Shown: positions 1 through 12,309, numbered from the stretch's first letter. The stretch: DNA of 64,000 nt from Protopterus annectens (GCF_019279795.1 NC_056744.1:900299904-900363903); one strand, 5' to 3'. A program made the numbers and translations. Notes: generated from the letters alone by a model not told the origin.

Positions 1-764
1 GAGGTTTCCACTGGGGTGTATAATAAGCCCTCCCATGCAGCTTCTCGAAAGGAGTCAGTCCTTTTGCTGTAGGGACGGTTCTCATGTTCAACAGTGTCAG
101 GGGTAAACAGTACAGCCAGGTTTTCCCTGTCTCAGCTATCAATTTCCTCAGTTTGCTTTTCAGTATACCATTATGTCTTTCAACCAGCCCTGCAGACTGC
201 GGATGATATGCACAATGATTTTTTAAAGAAATACCAAAAAACTTACTCAGCTGTTGCATGGTTTGATTTACAAAGTGCGTACCATTGTCACTATAGATTC
301 TCTCCGGAATGCCGAACCTAGGAATAATTTCCTTAACAAGTACTTTTGCCACTGTAGCTGCATCTGGGTTTTTGGTTGGAAAGGCTTCCACCCATCTGGA
401 AAACATATCTATAATGACAAGGCAATACTTCTTATTCTCACATTTGTTCAATTCTATGAAATCCATACAGATAGTGTGAAACAGATATAGTGGTGTGGGA
501 AAACTCCCTTGTTTGGGCTTTATCGCCCCCTGTGCATGGTGTTTGTTACAAATCTGACACATTAAACAAAATTTTTTAGAATAGTTTGTAAATCCGTACG
601 TTGTGAACACCTGGTTTACCAACTGTATCATCCCCCCTGTTGAGACATGGCACTGCCCATGGCTCAACAATGCCACATAGCAGAACAAATTAGAGGGTAG
701 TATTGTTTTTCCTTCCTTAGAGATGCACAACCCCTTTTCGAGGATTGTTCCTTGTTTTATCCAT
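1..764 (-). pseudogene. pol: Endogenous retrovirus integrase (cut by window edge)
   Basis: Reading the minus strand gives an open frame from a TAG at 765-767 down to base 1. It matches retroviral integrase, which inserts viral cDNA into the host genome. An N-terminal zinc site is visible (H-x3-H in SHGQCH, then CxxC in CLMC). The catalytic triad is present: Asp in CMDF, Asp in YSDNG, and Glu in GLVERHN. The frame directly continues RNase H apart from that TAG. No start codon exists because this is the inside of a pol polyprotein, so no simple ATG-based ORF covers it. The C-terminus, env and the 3' LTR lie outside the window. Apart from the boundary stop this stretch has no lesion I can see. 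Confidence 0.88.
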
Positions 765-767
765 TGC

Positions 768-2804
768 TATTTTTCAGCTTGCTTAGTGATTGTCTGCATT
801 GTTTTTAACATATCCAGATTCAGAATTTCAGAGGGTTGTAATTCCTCTTTTAAAATAAATACTTCTGTAGCTACTTGTTTTGCAGCTATATCAGCTCTTC
901 CATTACCTTTTGAAATCTTATCTTGTTGCTTGGTGTGAGCTGCACATTTGCAAATGGCCACCTTCTGAGGTAACTGAATATATTCTAAAAGATCTAAAAT
1001 AAACTGCGCATGATTTATAGGTTTGCCAATAGATGTTATCATTCCCCGTTTTTTCCACTGTTGTGCAAACACATGTACAGTGGAAAAAAGCGTACTGGCT
1101 ATCAGTAAAAATGTTTAAACATTTACCCCTTGCTAAGGTACATGCCCGTGTCAGGGCAATCAATTCTGCTGCCTGTGCAGATAAATTGTGTGGTAAGGAT
1201 TTTGCTTCTACAACCTCAGTATCAGAGACTACTGCATATCCTACTAGGTTATGTCCTGCAGGACCCCTTTTGCACGAGCCATCCACGTAGTATATCACCT
1301 CGGCATCCTCCAAGGGGACATCTGTGAGATCTTTTCTAGGTAATGTCTTTTGCTCGATTACCTGCAGGCAGTGATGCGGTGTGCCGTCTGCAGGGGTCGG
1401 GAGCAGAGTAGAAGGGTTCGAAGTCATGTATCGTTCAATTGTCATATGAGGTTGGCTCAACAATATAGTCATGCAGGAGAGATGCCTAGCAGGGGAAAGA
1501 TATGCCAACTTTTTTTGTAGCAAAATAATCGCGACTGCATGGGGTACCCTCAGAGTGAGGGGGTGGAACAAGACTACTGAGGCCGAAGCTTGCACTGCCA
1601 TCGCTGCTGCAACTACTGCCTGCACACAGTGGAGTAAGGACCATGCCACTGGGTCTAATTGTGATGAATAGTAAGCAATGGGGCATTGCTTATCCCCATG
1701 TTGTTGTGTTAGTACTGATGTCATATAACCCTGCTTGCAATCTACAGTCTGGAAAAATCGTTTATGATAATTTGGTAATCCCAGAACTAGAGAGGACACT
1801 ATTAATTGTTTCAGTTTACAAAAGGCAGATTCTGCCTCTGATGTCCATTGTAACAACTCCTGCGCTGCCATAGGCTTCCTATATGTAAGATCAGTTAGGG
1901 GTGCAGTTTCCAAGGCATAGTTTGAAATCCAGCTTCGACAGAAATTAGTCGTTCCCAAGAAGGACATCATTTCCTTCTTGGTGGTGGGTTTAGGTGCCTG
2001 CAAGATTGCCACTTTTCTGTCTTCATCTAGAGTTCTACCTTCCTTGGATATCACATATCCTAGGTACTTAACCTGTTTTCTCCAGAGCTGCAGCTTATCT
2101 TTGTTTACTTTATGTCCCTCAGCGGCTAAAAATCGTAGAAGTGCTATGGTATCTTCCCTACAATCCTGCAGGGTGAGGGCCGCCAACAAAATGTAATCAA
2201 CATAAAGTATGACCTGACTACCCTTTGGTGGATTAAACCTTGCCAAGTTACTTGACATTTCTTGTGAGAATATCATAGGGCTCTCACAATATCCCTGTGG
2301 TAGTCATGTATATGTGTATATTTTTCCCTGAAATGTAAATGCAAACCAATACTGGCTATCTGGGTGTATCGGTATTGAAAAGAATGTGTTACTAATATCC
2401 ACCACAGAAAAATATTTTTGTTGAGGTTTTAAGTTATTTAACAAAGTGTGTGGATCTGGCACTATAGACACCCTTGATACTACTGCGTCATTCACAGCTT
2501 GCAAATCCTGGACCATACGCCATTCTCCATTGGCTTTTTTAACTGGAAGTAGAGGTGTACTACACGGAGAATCAAGAGATTCCACTAGCGCCCCTCCCTT
2601 AAGTAATGCTGCTATAATAGGTTTCATCCCTGCCTCTGCATCTTTCCTTAAGGGGTATTGTCTTTTCTGTGGTCTAAATGCTGATTTTGGTGTGATATTA
2701 ACTGGCCCTGCCGTACGGATAAGTTCTACATCTGATTTTCCTGTTGACCAGAGAGTCTCTGGTATATCTCGCAAGGTGTTTTCTTCCTCCTTCAGTACGA
2801 GCAT
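768..2804 (-). pseudogene. pol: Endogenous retrovirus reverse transcriptase-RNase H
   Basis: The minus strand encodes RT (about 2804-1900), the connection region, and RNase H (about 1300-780). RT fingers and palm motifs are visible (SPCSTPLLPVKK, then VVDI). RNase H shows YVDGSC, FTDSQYA and a terminal GNGRADIAA. Three lesions are visible. A TGA interrupts the LPQG region near 2307 (Arg expected, consistent with CGA to TGA decay). The catalytic YxDD box reads YVDY near 2200, with the last Asp replaced by Tyr. An extra T in a T6 run near 1085 shifts the frame inside RNase H. The domain order protease-RT-RNase H-integrase and the gag style fit a class I (gamma/epsilon-like) retrovirus, but env is not in the window, so the class is an inference. 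Confidence 0.88.
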
Positions 2805-3010
2805 CCATCAGCTGTCTTCGAGAGAATGCAGGTGCACAGCTGGGTTGGTCTGTGTCACCCAATTCAATTTCTGTACTTGTATTCCCTGTCCTGACAGTTC
2901 CAGTTCTGTTTGTTTCTCCTGTCTTGTGGCTTTCTCCCCTAGGTCTACCCACTGTATATTTTTATTCTTGGTCAAGCTAACATGTGGTAATCGATTAGAT
3001 TTATAAAGTG

Positions 3011-3620
3011 TTAAAAATTCCTGGGGCAGCGAACAGCTGACGACACTATTCCCTTCTGTGTCCCAGTACAGGTTACCAATCTATTTGTATGATTCTTAAA
3101 TAATCTTTCTTCATATTCCTTATCGGGTCCTGGTGTATTACAAAAATATAGGGTACAATGTAACAAGTGTTGTTTATCAATGTCGAGGGAGGGAAACTTA
3201 CTGATGGCTACATTCATTAGCTCCTTGGTCACAGTCCCTGGACCAGTTGTGAGCAAGTCCTGACTATACCAATAAAATATTTCACCCCCCGATTGCACTG
3301 TAAAGGTGTCAGTTTGTCGCTGTGCTTCCATTCCCTGCATGGTTGGGACTACTGCTATGCCAAATAACTGCATGAGATCCCTGCCCAAGACATTCACTGG
3401 GCACTTTGCAGAAACTACAATCTTACTTTTCTGTGTCAATCCCGAAACAGGATCAGTTATTGTAATATTGTAGGAGAGGGGCTCCTGATATAGCTGCCCA
3501 TTAGCTGCTTTGACTAATATGTAGTCGGATGATTCTGAGTTTTCTGGCAATTTGGAGGGGTGTATCAGGGTTCATGATGCCCCTGAGTTGCACAAAAATT
3601 TATCTTCCCTGCCTTCCACT
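3011..3620 (-). pseudogene. pro: Endogenous retrovirus protease
   Basis: This is an aspartic-protease region between the gag zinc knuckle and RT. The C-terminal helix motif NVLGRDLM is clear near 3385. The active-site loop near 3590 reads CNSGAS, so the catalytic Asp of the D-S/T-G triad is Asn, and a TGA follows directly. The downstream linker to RT (about 2805-3010) changes frame. With the active-site Asp gone and a stop beside it, this protease cannot work. Protease normally cuts the Gag-Pol precursor in the maturing particle. Confidence 0.72.
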
Positions 3621-5235
3621 GAAAATATAACCTCTGGTTTAGTATCTGCTAAGTAGAGCTCCAAGCTCAATAAAGCCAAGTCTAGCAATTCATCTTCTAC
3701 TTCACCATCATCAATTCCCTGTACTTCCTCTATTTCCCTTTTCACATTCTCATTTGTCCTTTCTGCACTAGCCCCTTCTAATGATTCCAGACTATCATAT
3801 AGTCAGTCTTCACCTTCCTTGTCTTCTGTTGTTGCTTTCTTATTTTTCCTGCAATCCCTTGCCAAATGTCCCTTTTTACCACATTTGAAATATTCACCCC
3901 TTTTTTACGTCCTTCAAAGTCTTCTGATCATTGATCAGACTGCCTACCTCCCTGTGCATTTTTCCTGCCCTTTTTCCCAGGGTGTACTACATAAACTTCT
4001 GTTCTGTCCTCTACAGAAAATACTTGAGCCTTCTTTTTCTTTTTGCTATTGAAATGCCTTTCAGCATGCCTAGCATATTTGAGTAGTGATTGTAGCCTGC
4101 TAGTTCGATGATCAACCATATGTTTTGTAATAAAACTGCTTGTAGGTGCACTACTACCTTTTAAAAATGCATTTTTCAACTGCTGTTCATATGGGGAATC
4201 TTGTTTTTGGTCTTCGGGGACCTGCATCCCACAGTGGTTGTTAAAACATTCCAGCAGCCTAGCGAAATATCTGTCAACTGTCTCACCCTCCTGTTGGATG
4301 CATTGATTAATGCACGTCCAGTCTGCCCTAGGTTTCCATTTTTCAGAGATGCGGTCTGTAAGTCCTTTTACTCTAGCGTCTAAATTTGCACTGCTATGAG
4401 GAAGGGGTTTTTGTTCAGCATCACGAGGATTCCAATTGCCACAAATCATGTACCAATCTGGCCCTACAATTTGTCAAACTACCCTTTCTATTTCTTCCCC
4501 ATTTAAATGATAACTTAGCCTCATTCCTTGTAAATCATCTGAAGATTTTCTAAAATTAATTTTCAGATGGGGAATCCCTTCTGTAGCTTTCCGGATATCT
4601 TCCAGAGTCCAGGGTATATGTACAAAGATGGTTGGATCCTGATTATCCTGCCCTGCCTGAGGGTTCGGTACTTCTATGAGTGGACATATTTCCTCTTCTT
4701 CTTCTCCCGCAGGTTGTGTGTCTTTAGATTTCTGCCACGACTCTCGATTACCTGCTTTTGTTCAGGACCTAGTTTCAATGGGATCCCTTATTTTAGCTAG
4801 TTTCAGTTTTATAGCATCCCTATCCTAAGTGACCACAGGATATAGTGGGGGTGGATCAACCTGTCTACTCACTCCATATTCTGGTAAGGGAGGGGGAGGT
4901 GAAGGTGCTGATGCTATTACTAGGGTGATATCCTCCCTATCTAAAAACATTGTCTTTGAATCCTTGTTCTTTTGGTCCCTATGATTTACTTCCTCCAGCC
5001 ACCTGTGTGCCTGGGGAATTCCTAACTGTCGTTGCTTTTTTACCTGACCTTTAGAATCAGTTTTAAGTTGTTTAATAAGTTTGATGAGTGAGGATTTTTC
5101 TAATTTTCCATCAAATTCATATTTAATAACCCATTTTGAAAAGTATCTAACGTTGTCTGAGCGCTGTGACTGCATATATTTTGCATCTTCCATTAACGAT
5201 GGGTCTCGGGGTGTTTTTGTACAGTTATTACACAT
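3621..5235 (-). pseudogene. gag: Endogenous retrovirus gag (matrix, capsid, nucleocapsid)
   Basis: Three blocks read on the minus strand. The N-terminal block (5235-4825) starts with ATG and ends in a proline-rich stretch with PPPPLPEY and PPPLYP, resembling late-domain motifs that recruit ESCRT factors. The capsid block (4449-3928) contains a major-homology-like segment (QQEGETVDRYFARLLECF) and then a lysine-rich tail. A nucleocapsid zinc knuckle lies near 3860-3900. It reads YFKCGKKGHLARDC, so the first zinc-binding Cys of CxxC is Tyr. Stops and frame changes separate the blocks (for example near 4450-4820 and at about 3800). The start is the first ATG downstream of the presumed leader. Structural protein of a dead provirus. 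Confidence 0.78.
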
Positions 5236-5460
5236 TTTCCTTTACCTTTGATTGTTACGTAACTTCACCTTGATTTTCTAGTTTTAACGTGTACCACGGA
5301 TTTTGTAATAGTCTCTTTAGAATGACTACTTAAAGTCTACTTATTCTGTTTTTCCTGATCTATGACAAGGCAGTACCTTTCCTATCCCTGACTGTAAGAA
5401 AAATACAATCTGACAAAAAACAATACACATCTAGTCCCTGATCCTGAAACAGAAAAAAAG
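5236..5460 (-). other. Retroviral leader region
   Basis: This is the non-coding stretch between the presumed 5' LTR and the gag ATG on the minus strand. I could not identify a primer-binding site with confidence, because no stretch complementary to a well-known tRNA 3' end stood out. Boundaries are approximate. Confidence 0.4.
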
Positions 5461-5729
5461 TAGATTCACCTTACCTGAGCCTAGATGATTGATCACCGAT
5501 TTGCGGAAAGCCCGTCCATCAGTCACAGATCAGAAAGTGGCTGTCCTCTTTTGATGACAATTCAGTCGGAGGACTTTACATATAAGAAGAACCAATTTGG
5601 TTTCTTCCTCGTATGGTTTCAGCCACCTGGCCGTCTGATCCGAGGTGAAGAGAGGATTTCCGGTCTGAAGGACCAATCTGTAAAAGAAAACACAAAGATC
5701 AATGCACGTTAGGTTCAAGCAAGGCAGCC

Positions 5730-5735
5730 TTTATT
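5730..5735 (-). terminator. Polyadenylation signal of the retroviral LTR
   Basis: AATAAA on the minus strand downstream of the TATA box, the usual place in the R region of an LTR. Confidence 0.5.
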
Positions 5736-5803
5736 ACTTGCAGCAAGGAGACAAAGCATGTAGGTACAAGGTTTGTCTGATTTTCCATAGTTCAGCCTAC
5801 AGT

Positions 5804-5810
5804 TTTTATA
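5804..5810 (-). promoter_or_regulatory. TATA box of the retroviral LTR
   Basis: TATAAAA on the minus strand, about 570 nt upstream of the gag ATG and about 70 nt upstream of AATAAA. This is the spacing expected for U3/R of an LTR. Confidence 0.55.
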
Positions 5811-7134
5811 CAGTTTTCTGCAAGTTCACAGAAAGATGCTATTATTAGATTTGCTGCTGACATGGTCAGATAATTGCTGTCTTGCAAAAACATATTTGAG
5901 AAAAACAACCTGGCCTTGGGCTTGTTTCAGCTTTCCTTAGTTTCTCACAATTCTTTCTCTAGTTCTGATATGATACATTCAAGGTACAGTCCTGGCCTCA
6001 ATACACATTCTGCTGACCATGGTGGATTTACAGACATCCACTGTCCTTTTTTCAGAGCTTCTAGCAGCTGCATATTTTCACACAAAATAAGCAGAATAAA
6101 TGTATTAACTCCTTTTAACCCTTAATGCACTAAACCTGCATTTTGCAGTTATATATTTCAATACACTAAGCCTACATATTGCATTGCAGTTATACATTTT
6201 CTTAACAGTTACACCAATTTCCTCACCCATTATTTTTGACAGAATAGTCTGCAGGGACTATTTAAAAGTCTGTCAGCTCCTTACAAGTTCAAAAAATATG
6301 TTCCCATTCATCTCTTTCTTCCCCATCACACCTCCAACATTTGCAATCTACATGAGGAAAAACTGTTTGGAGTCTGCTTTGGGCATAAAATACCTATGTT
6401 AACACTTCTAAGCAAGAATCCTAAATCTTCTAGACTCTGTTGCATGTTTGAGAGTCATACATTTATCATCCCATTTTTTGTGAATTTTCCAATTCTCTTC
6501 CCAGTCCTAACTTCCTCTGATTGATTACTATCGTTATCATGCAATATTATATATGCCCTACTTATTATCTACTTTTTAGCAGCGGCTTCTACTCAAGATT
6601 CAGCTAAAAGCTCTACCAGTTCTAATCTTTCACTTAGGATCCCTCTAGTGCTTTCATTTTGCCTATATTCTGATGTCAACCCTTGAAATTGAAAGCAGTC
6701 TCTAGCTTTCAGTCCAAATGTATTTTTGGTCTCTTCCCATTCTGTTACCTTTCCCTCTCTAATTATTTACTCCCAGTATTTTGGTTCCTTTGCCAGTTTT
6801 CTTCAGTAAAATTCCTGCCCCTCTTGCCTATTCTCTGGTCCCCTAATTGTAGTCACCCCTATTGTCAGACTCTTCATTCTCCATTCCTGTGTTGGTTTAT
6901 ATCTTAGAATACTTTCTATTACTTTATGAAAATAATATTCTATACAGCTATTGTTACTCTCCTTAAGGATTTGCATCTAAAATCCTAGTCTATCCTTGTT
7001 TCTTGAGCTTCCCCATTTCATCATCATCCCTTTCCAATTTGAATTATAGCTTTCTGGTTGTACAATGTGTAGAAGCATTAACTGTGTAGCTCTGAAATAT
7101 CCCTTCAAATCAGGTAATCCCAAACCATCTTGTT

Positions 7135-7641
7135 CTATTGGAAGGACCAATTATCCCACTTGACTCTTGCCATCTTCCCTTCCATGATAAAATCCTTCAA
7201 CTCTTTATTAACTGCTATCCACAACTTCTCCTCTGGTTGATAAAAATATGGCTTACCTGTGTATAAAATTAAAGGAACTAAAAGCATTTTTACTACTTGT
7301 TTCTTGCTGTCGATATCCATAAAACAGAGCTTACTGTTTTTCAGTTTTTGTATTATCTTTTGTTTAGTCTCTTTCCACATATCCTTAGCTGTCATAACAG
7401 AATCCTTTGTAACTCATACTCCTAAGTAATTCATTTCATCAGGCCCCTATAAATATGGATATTGCTGAACTAATTTATGTGTGGGTACATCATTTACAGC
7501 TATTGACTTTGATTTATCTTCATTCATTTTGTATCCAGAAAAGACTTCAAACTGTCTCAAAATATTCCATAGAACCGAAACATCCTTTTCTGGTTTCATA
7601 AGGTACAAAATAATATCATCTGCAAATAAAGCCAACTTTTC
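7135..7641 (-). pseudogene. L1-like reverse transcriptase, palm and C-terminal part
   Basis: The minus frame reads LALFADDIILYL near 7620, the RT catalytic FADD box, then SGYKMNEDKS typical of L1 RT. A second frame (7395-7135) gives the downstream region ending MARVKWDNW. A stop or frame change near 7400-7450 separates them. The upstream part of RT (7913-8900) is badly decayed. The frame that runs into 7809 is misleading, because bases 7660-7894 are an inserted SINE. Confidence 0.72.
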
Positions 7642-7659
7642 TTGATTACCATACCAATT

Positions 7660-7894
7660 GTGTGTGTCTTTTGGCTTTTCCCAGTTAGGGGTCGCCACAG
7701 TGGAACTCCAGTCCGCTAATGATTGGTAGTTGATTTTTATGTGCCGAGTTACCATCCCTGATGCACAAGCTTCAATGAAGGCACACCCATTCATGCATGT
7801 CCCCCACACAGAAGACGCTTTAGCTGAGAATTGAACCGGACAGCATCTTACTGTGAGGCGACAATGCTACTGCAGCACCACCACCGCGGCTCCA
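7660..7894 (-). mobile_element. tRNA-headed SINE inserted in the L1-like RT
   Basis: Minus-oriented SINE of the family seen at 38296-38524. The head has a tRNA-like B box (GGTTCAATTC) and the tail ends GGGAAAAGCC. It is flanked by a perfect 18-bp target duplication, TTGATTACCATACCAATT, at 7642-7659 and 7895-7912. That proves insertion into the LINE and sets the ends exactly. Confidence 0.9.
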
Positions 7895-9060
7895 TTGATT
7901 ACCATACCAATTATATCATTGAATTTCTGAGTCCCTTATTTTCTTTGCCATTGGTTCTAAATATGACACAAGTAGCAGAGGGGAAAGTGGACACCCCTGC
8001 CTGGTTCCTCTGTTCAAACAGAGTTTATTAAGGAGGACCCCCCCACACACACACACTTTAATTTTCATTCCTGATCCCTAATGTATCCTCATAAATAACC
8101 TTATTATTCAGGGAATGCAAGAGTTTCCATTGTCCTACTCATAAAATTCCATACAATTCTAGGTTATTCCATTGAATGCTTTCTTTCCATCAAGACCCAC
8201 CATCATCAGTGGTATTTTCTTACATTTTCCTTCCTTCTGGATCATCATTGGTCTATTAATATTGTCAAATGTTTGCCTCCCCTCCACAAAACCACACTGA
8301 TCTATATCAGTTTTGGTGACATAGCTGCCATTCTTTTAGTCATTATGGACATGAACACTTTATAATCATGGTTTAGAACTAAAGTGTTCCTATATAAAAC
8401 TAGATCTGATAGTCTTTCCCATCTTTTGGTATTACAGCCACCACAGCTTTCTTCCAGGATGTTGGTGCTTCTCCTCCTTTTAATATGCCATTAAAAAACT
8501 TCCCAGATCTTTATTACTTTCTTCCCTCCTAGTTTCCAAACTTCCACAGGAATACCATCTATTCCTAGAGACTTTCATATAAATTGGTTATACATCACCA
8601 TTTTTATTTTATCTCTGCCTATCCTAACTGTTAATAATTGAGCCTCATCTACCTCTAACCTTGGCATATTTAATTCTTCCATAAATATTTCCATTTGCAC
8701 TTTTTCTTGATTTCCACATGTCTCTGTTTTGTACAGTTTTTCATAAAGTTTCCAAAATATTTAATACCTCTACAGGATCTCTGGTTATCTTCCTTGTTAA
8801 AGGCTTGGCAGCAAGCCTTTCTACTTTCTGTTACCTGAGCAGTTGTGTTAAAATGTTTTGTGCTTTGGAGTTGTTAGCAAAAAGCAGTTGCTTAACAGCA
8901 GTCCTGGACTTATGCATATTATCCAGGTAGTCCCTTGTTTTCTCTTTATCATTCTGCAGGTGCCCTTCTTCTATTTCTGTGAGATTCCCCATATTCTGCA
9001 ATACTTTAACCTTTGTCAGTCCCTCTAAATAATATTTTTAAGCTCTACTTTCATTTTATT

Positions 9061-9900
9061 CTACTCTATAGATATATTTTCAGAAGAAATTTCTATTTTC
9101 CCTAATAACTTCCAAATAATTTCCACTACCCATTCCTTCATTTCCTTTCTGTTTAATGGATAGGTAGGGAAGCACCAGTGTCTCACTTTTATTTCATTAC
9201 CCTGCATTTTTATTTTAGTTATTATTGGCAATTGATCTGAAATAGTCATTGGATGTATATCAAAATTTTCAATTAAATGCACATGTTCCTGAGAAATATA
9301 ATTTCTGTCTAGCCTAACCCAGTGTTTGTACCTTGGGGAATAATATGTAAATTCTCTCAGAGCTCCTACTACTGATTTCACATCTTCCTTACCAACTATG
9401 TAAATACACTTCTTCAAAAATCTACCCTCTTTTGTTATATTTTCCCTTCTGGGCCCCCAGATACATCCTCACTATTGCAAATCAAATTCCAGTCTCAACC
9501 GATAAGTAATATTCATAGCTAAAAGCTGATTATTCTCCTAGAATTTTCTTAAGTTCCATTGCAGCAGTTTCATGTGGAATATATACATATGCCAGCATAA
9601 TCCTCCTCCATTTCCAATAACCCCTTACTACTATGAATCTGCTATTATTATATTTTTTCATCTTCTATCACAATTGGAGTTTCTCTAGCAATTAATATAA
9701 GTACTCCCCTTTTCCTTTGTCTCAGATATTCTGCTGAATAGCCATCCTGAAATCCTTTCTTTATCAAATTCACATGCTCAGTTCTTTCCAAATGTGTCTG
9801 TGTAGCCTAACTGTTTGCACTCCACATTTCTTACTATAGTTCACTACTTTTTCTTTTTTGTATATACCTGTGGACACCATTCACATTCAAAGATAATATG
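9061..9900 (-). pseudogene. L1-like endonuclease domain fragment
   Basis: The best frame (9417-9061, 118 codons) carries the C-terminal part of an apurinic-type endonuclease: VRLDRNYISQ, then SDQLPIITKI in the place of the usual SDH-PI block, then RHWCFP. Upstream sequence to about 9900 is homologous-looking but broken. In an intact element this domain nicks target DNA to prime reverse transcription. The catalytic His of SDH is Gln here, and no intact N-terminus is seen. Confidence 0.65.
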
Positions 9901-9930
9901 GAAAGTGTTGCCATTATGATAAGACACTAT

Positions 9931-11640
9931 TATTCCCACCTGGGAGTGCTGATATTGTTTGTGCTAAAGTTAAATAAATTATAATCAGCTTGTTACTGTT
10001 ACACCGTAACACACACAAACACACACATGCACTCATATGCTACAGCAATAGTAGTTTTGCACTTATTTCAGCAAATAGAAATACATTGTGCAACTCTGGT
10101 ACTGCCATATTAGATCAGTGACTGTTGTTTAGCAGTCATCATGCATCAGCAGGAGTAAGTCACTTTTATTAACCTCATTGAGAAGTAATGCATACTTTTC
10201 ACTGTCCCTGATTTTACAGAATGTTCCTGAATTTGCCTCATAATTTTGCTCTGTCCATCATAGTAAGTTTGATTTGCTGGTACATCATTCAAGATTACAG
10301 ACAATCAATAATTCCATACATTAGAGTTTCAATATTTCTTATTGTCCAAAAATGAATGTTGATACAAAATGTGTTAGTCTAGTAGTTTTTTAAGTGTATT
10401 ACAGTAATATTTAAAATATGTTCCTGAGTTTGAACCTTTATTCTGGTATTATGTTTGTTTTTGCCCAGAAGTCTTGAGCAAAGAAGTTGAGAGTTAAAGT
10501 ATCTGCTGTTCTGCCAGTATTTATAAAATGCCCTGAAAAAAACATCCTTGAAGATCAGAAGCATCAGCCCTTCTTAAACCCAAGATATGCACTGAGATCT
10601 GTCAGTCTAGGACATTGATCTCTAGTGCTTACATGCTCATGTTCATTCACTGATTATCAGCTTTATCCTAAAAGGGTCATATCACAACTCTATTTTTTGA
10701 TTAAAGAGCAGAATCTGGAAATGAATACAATTTTCCCAAACCAGTAGCAGCATTTGCAAGGCCCCCGCACAGACAAGGATGATTAAAGGGGCCCCCTGCA
10801 GTCATAGATATTGCAGGTGCCTAAATCTGGTTGTAATGTTAGTTTTGTTGGAGAGAATGTCCACCAGCAAGATTTAACTAAGCCAAGGGCACTATGTCAG
10901 TTTTAAAATATTTAATGAAATAGTGAAGTCTGTTACTTGACAAAACATAATTACTATAACCAGAGATATCTTTGAATTTTAAAAGCAACATAAATAAGAG
11001 TTATTAAGTACAAAAGACTGATGTACTAGTTTTTGTTGGCTTGGCCAACATATTACAAAATGTCAAAATAAGATATCTGATTGTAGTGGGGGCCCCCAGT
11101 GACCACAGGGTTCAATGGTGCCTAAAGCTGGCTCTGTAGCTTTTCTCTGCTCCTCCATGCTGATGCTTCCCTAATGCCTCTTTCTTACTGCTGTAGAAGC
11201 CCTCCAGTGCCATCTAGCAGCTTTAAAGAGTAGGGGAACTTCTCTGATGTCCTGTGCAAATTTCCCCTAGTAGTATATTACCACCTCAGGTTGCTCCTAA
11301 AAACAGGCTTCTAGCCTAGTTGGACTAAACTGGTCAACAAAGAATAAATAAATCATGTCCCAATTCATAATTTCCTGTAAAAGTTTCCATCATTTTTGTA
11401 TGCAAACACTTTAGTTCCTTGCAGATATTACACAGGGGGAGATAAGAATTGATTTCAGTGGTGACATAGCAACACAGTGTATTTCTGAGTTTCATGCATA
11501 CTACGTTTGCCCTTCTTAAGAAAAAGTAATATATACTTTTGTTTTGACTAGTATATAACATTGCATTGTTAAGTGTACCATTTTGTCAAATGTTTATTTA
11601 GAAAATACCATGCATATTTGCTATATTTACTTTATAACCA
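9931..11640. other. No recognisable gene; unassigned sequence
   Basis: No convincing coding region or known repeat was seen. A short motif GGTGCCTAAA plus CTGG recurs near 10825 and 11125, beside G/C-rich patches (GGGGCCCCC). This suggests an old non-autonomous element, but no terminal repeats could be defined. Confidence 0.4.
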
Positions 11641-11705
11641 AACAAACAAACCTCGCTAACAGCGCAGCCGAAAGAATGAACCAAGTTTAAAACAATTTAT
11701 TTAAC

Positions 11706-11756
11706 CAAAAGTTAAGTGCTTTTATCCCTACTATCAGGACTTCATCAGAACTAAAA
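11706..11756 (-). ncRNA. Degenerate hammerhead-ribozyme-like motif (PLE-1 3' end)
   Basis: On the minus strand CTGATGA (11742-11748) is followed by a stem (GUCCU with AGGGAU, including a G-U pair), then AAAA where the ribozyme core needs GAAA, then GCACUU. Flanks AGUU/AACU can form stem I. AAATAAA follows at about 11697. The G to A change in the core predicts loss of cleavage. Confidence 0.55.
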
Positions 11757-12309
11757 TACATTTCATTGAAACCTCTTTATGCTATGTTAATTCATTAATC
11801 CTTTAGTGAAACCAGCCAATCACCACAAAACCATTTGATTGCAATCAATCATCATAAAGCTAATTCATGAACATATAAATAAATTAAACCAAACCATATA
11901 TTTAAAAAGATAACTCCACCATTAATACTTTGTGGAGTACCAATACATGTTAAAATGTGCCCACGTTAAAATCAACTTAAATAAATACATTAAACTTTGC
12001 CATGACCACTGACCTTTCTATTACTTTGATAAAAATTTAAAATATTAAAAATACTAAGTTCACAGTTTTGTTGCCCTTAACTTTAATGAACTAACTAATG
12101 AAACAGTATAATTTAACCTGGCTTCTAACTTACATCTAGTCTCACTTTCCACTATAACTTCCTATACTCCAGGGTATATTCCCAAGGACCAACTCTTGCA
12201 TTTTTCATCACTTCTTCCAGTATAAAACAATAAAACTTTTTGTTTCCCCCACAACTAGTGCAATGCCATGTATGTTCTTCTTATTTACATCATAATAATT
12301 TTCATAGAT

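Larger units (their letters stand above)
5460..6210 (-). repeat. Presumed 5' LTR of the endogenous retrovirus
   Basis: This lies upstream of gag on the minus strand and has the expected U3-R-U5 signals: TATAAAA at 5804-5810 followed about 70 nt later by AATAAA at 5730-5735. The upstream edge is placed where similarity to the L1-like element stops (about 6210). A TGTTAAG near 6206 could be the LTR start. The paired 3' LTR is outside the window, so neither boundary is proven. Confidence 0.55.
6211..9930 (-). mobile_element. L1-like LINE, ORF2 remnant
   Basis: The minus strand carries the remains of an L1/Tx1-type ORF2: endonuclease (about 9900-9060), RT (about 8900-7440), and the C-terminal region down to about 6215. 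The same family recurs at 28780-30930, and the two copies align by eye over the C-terminal part (6290-7050 with 30200-30920). Many stops and frameshifts are present. The 5' part beyond about 9930 is missing. The 3' end appears cut by the retroviral LTR, so the provirus probably inserted into this LINE. Confidence 0.75.

Noticed and set aside
254-490. Plus-strand open frames at the left edge
   Set aside because: They are antisense to the integrase, whose catalytic motifs are readable on the minus strand.
2446-3006. 186-codon open frame on the plus strand
   Set aside because: It is antisense to the retroviral RT and linker, which show clear motifs on the minus strand.
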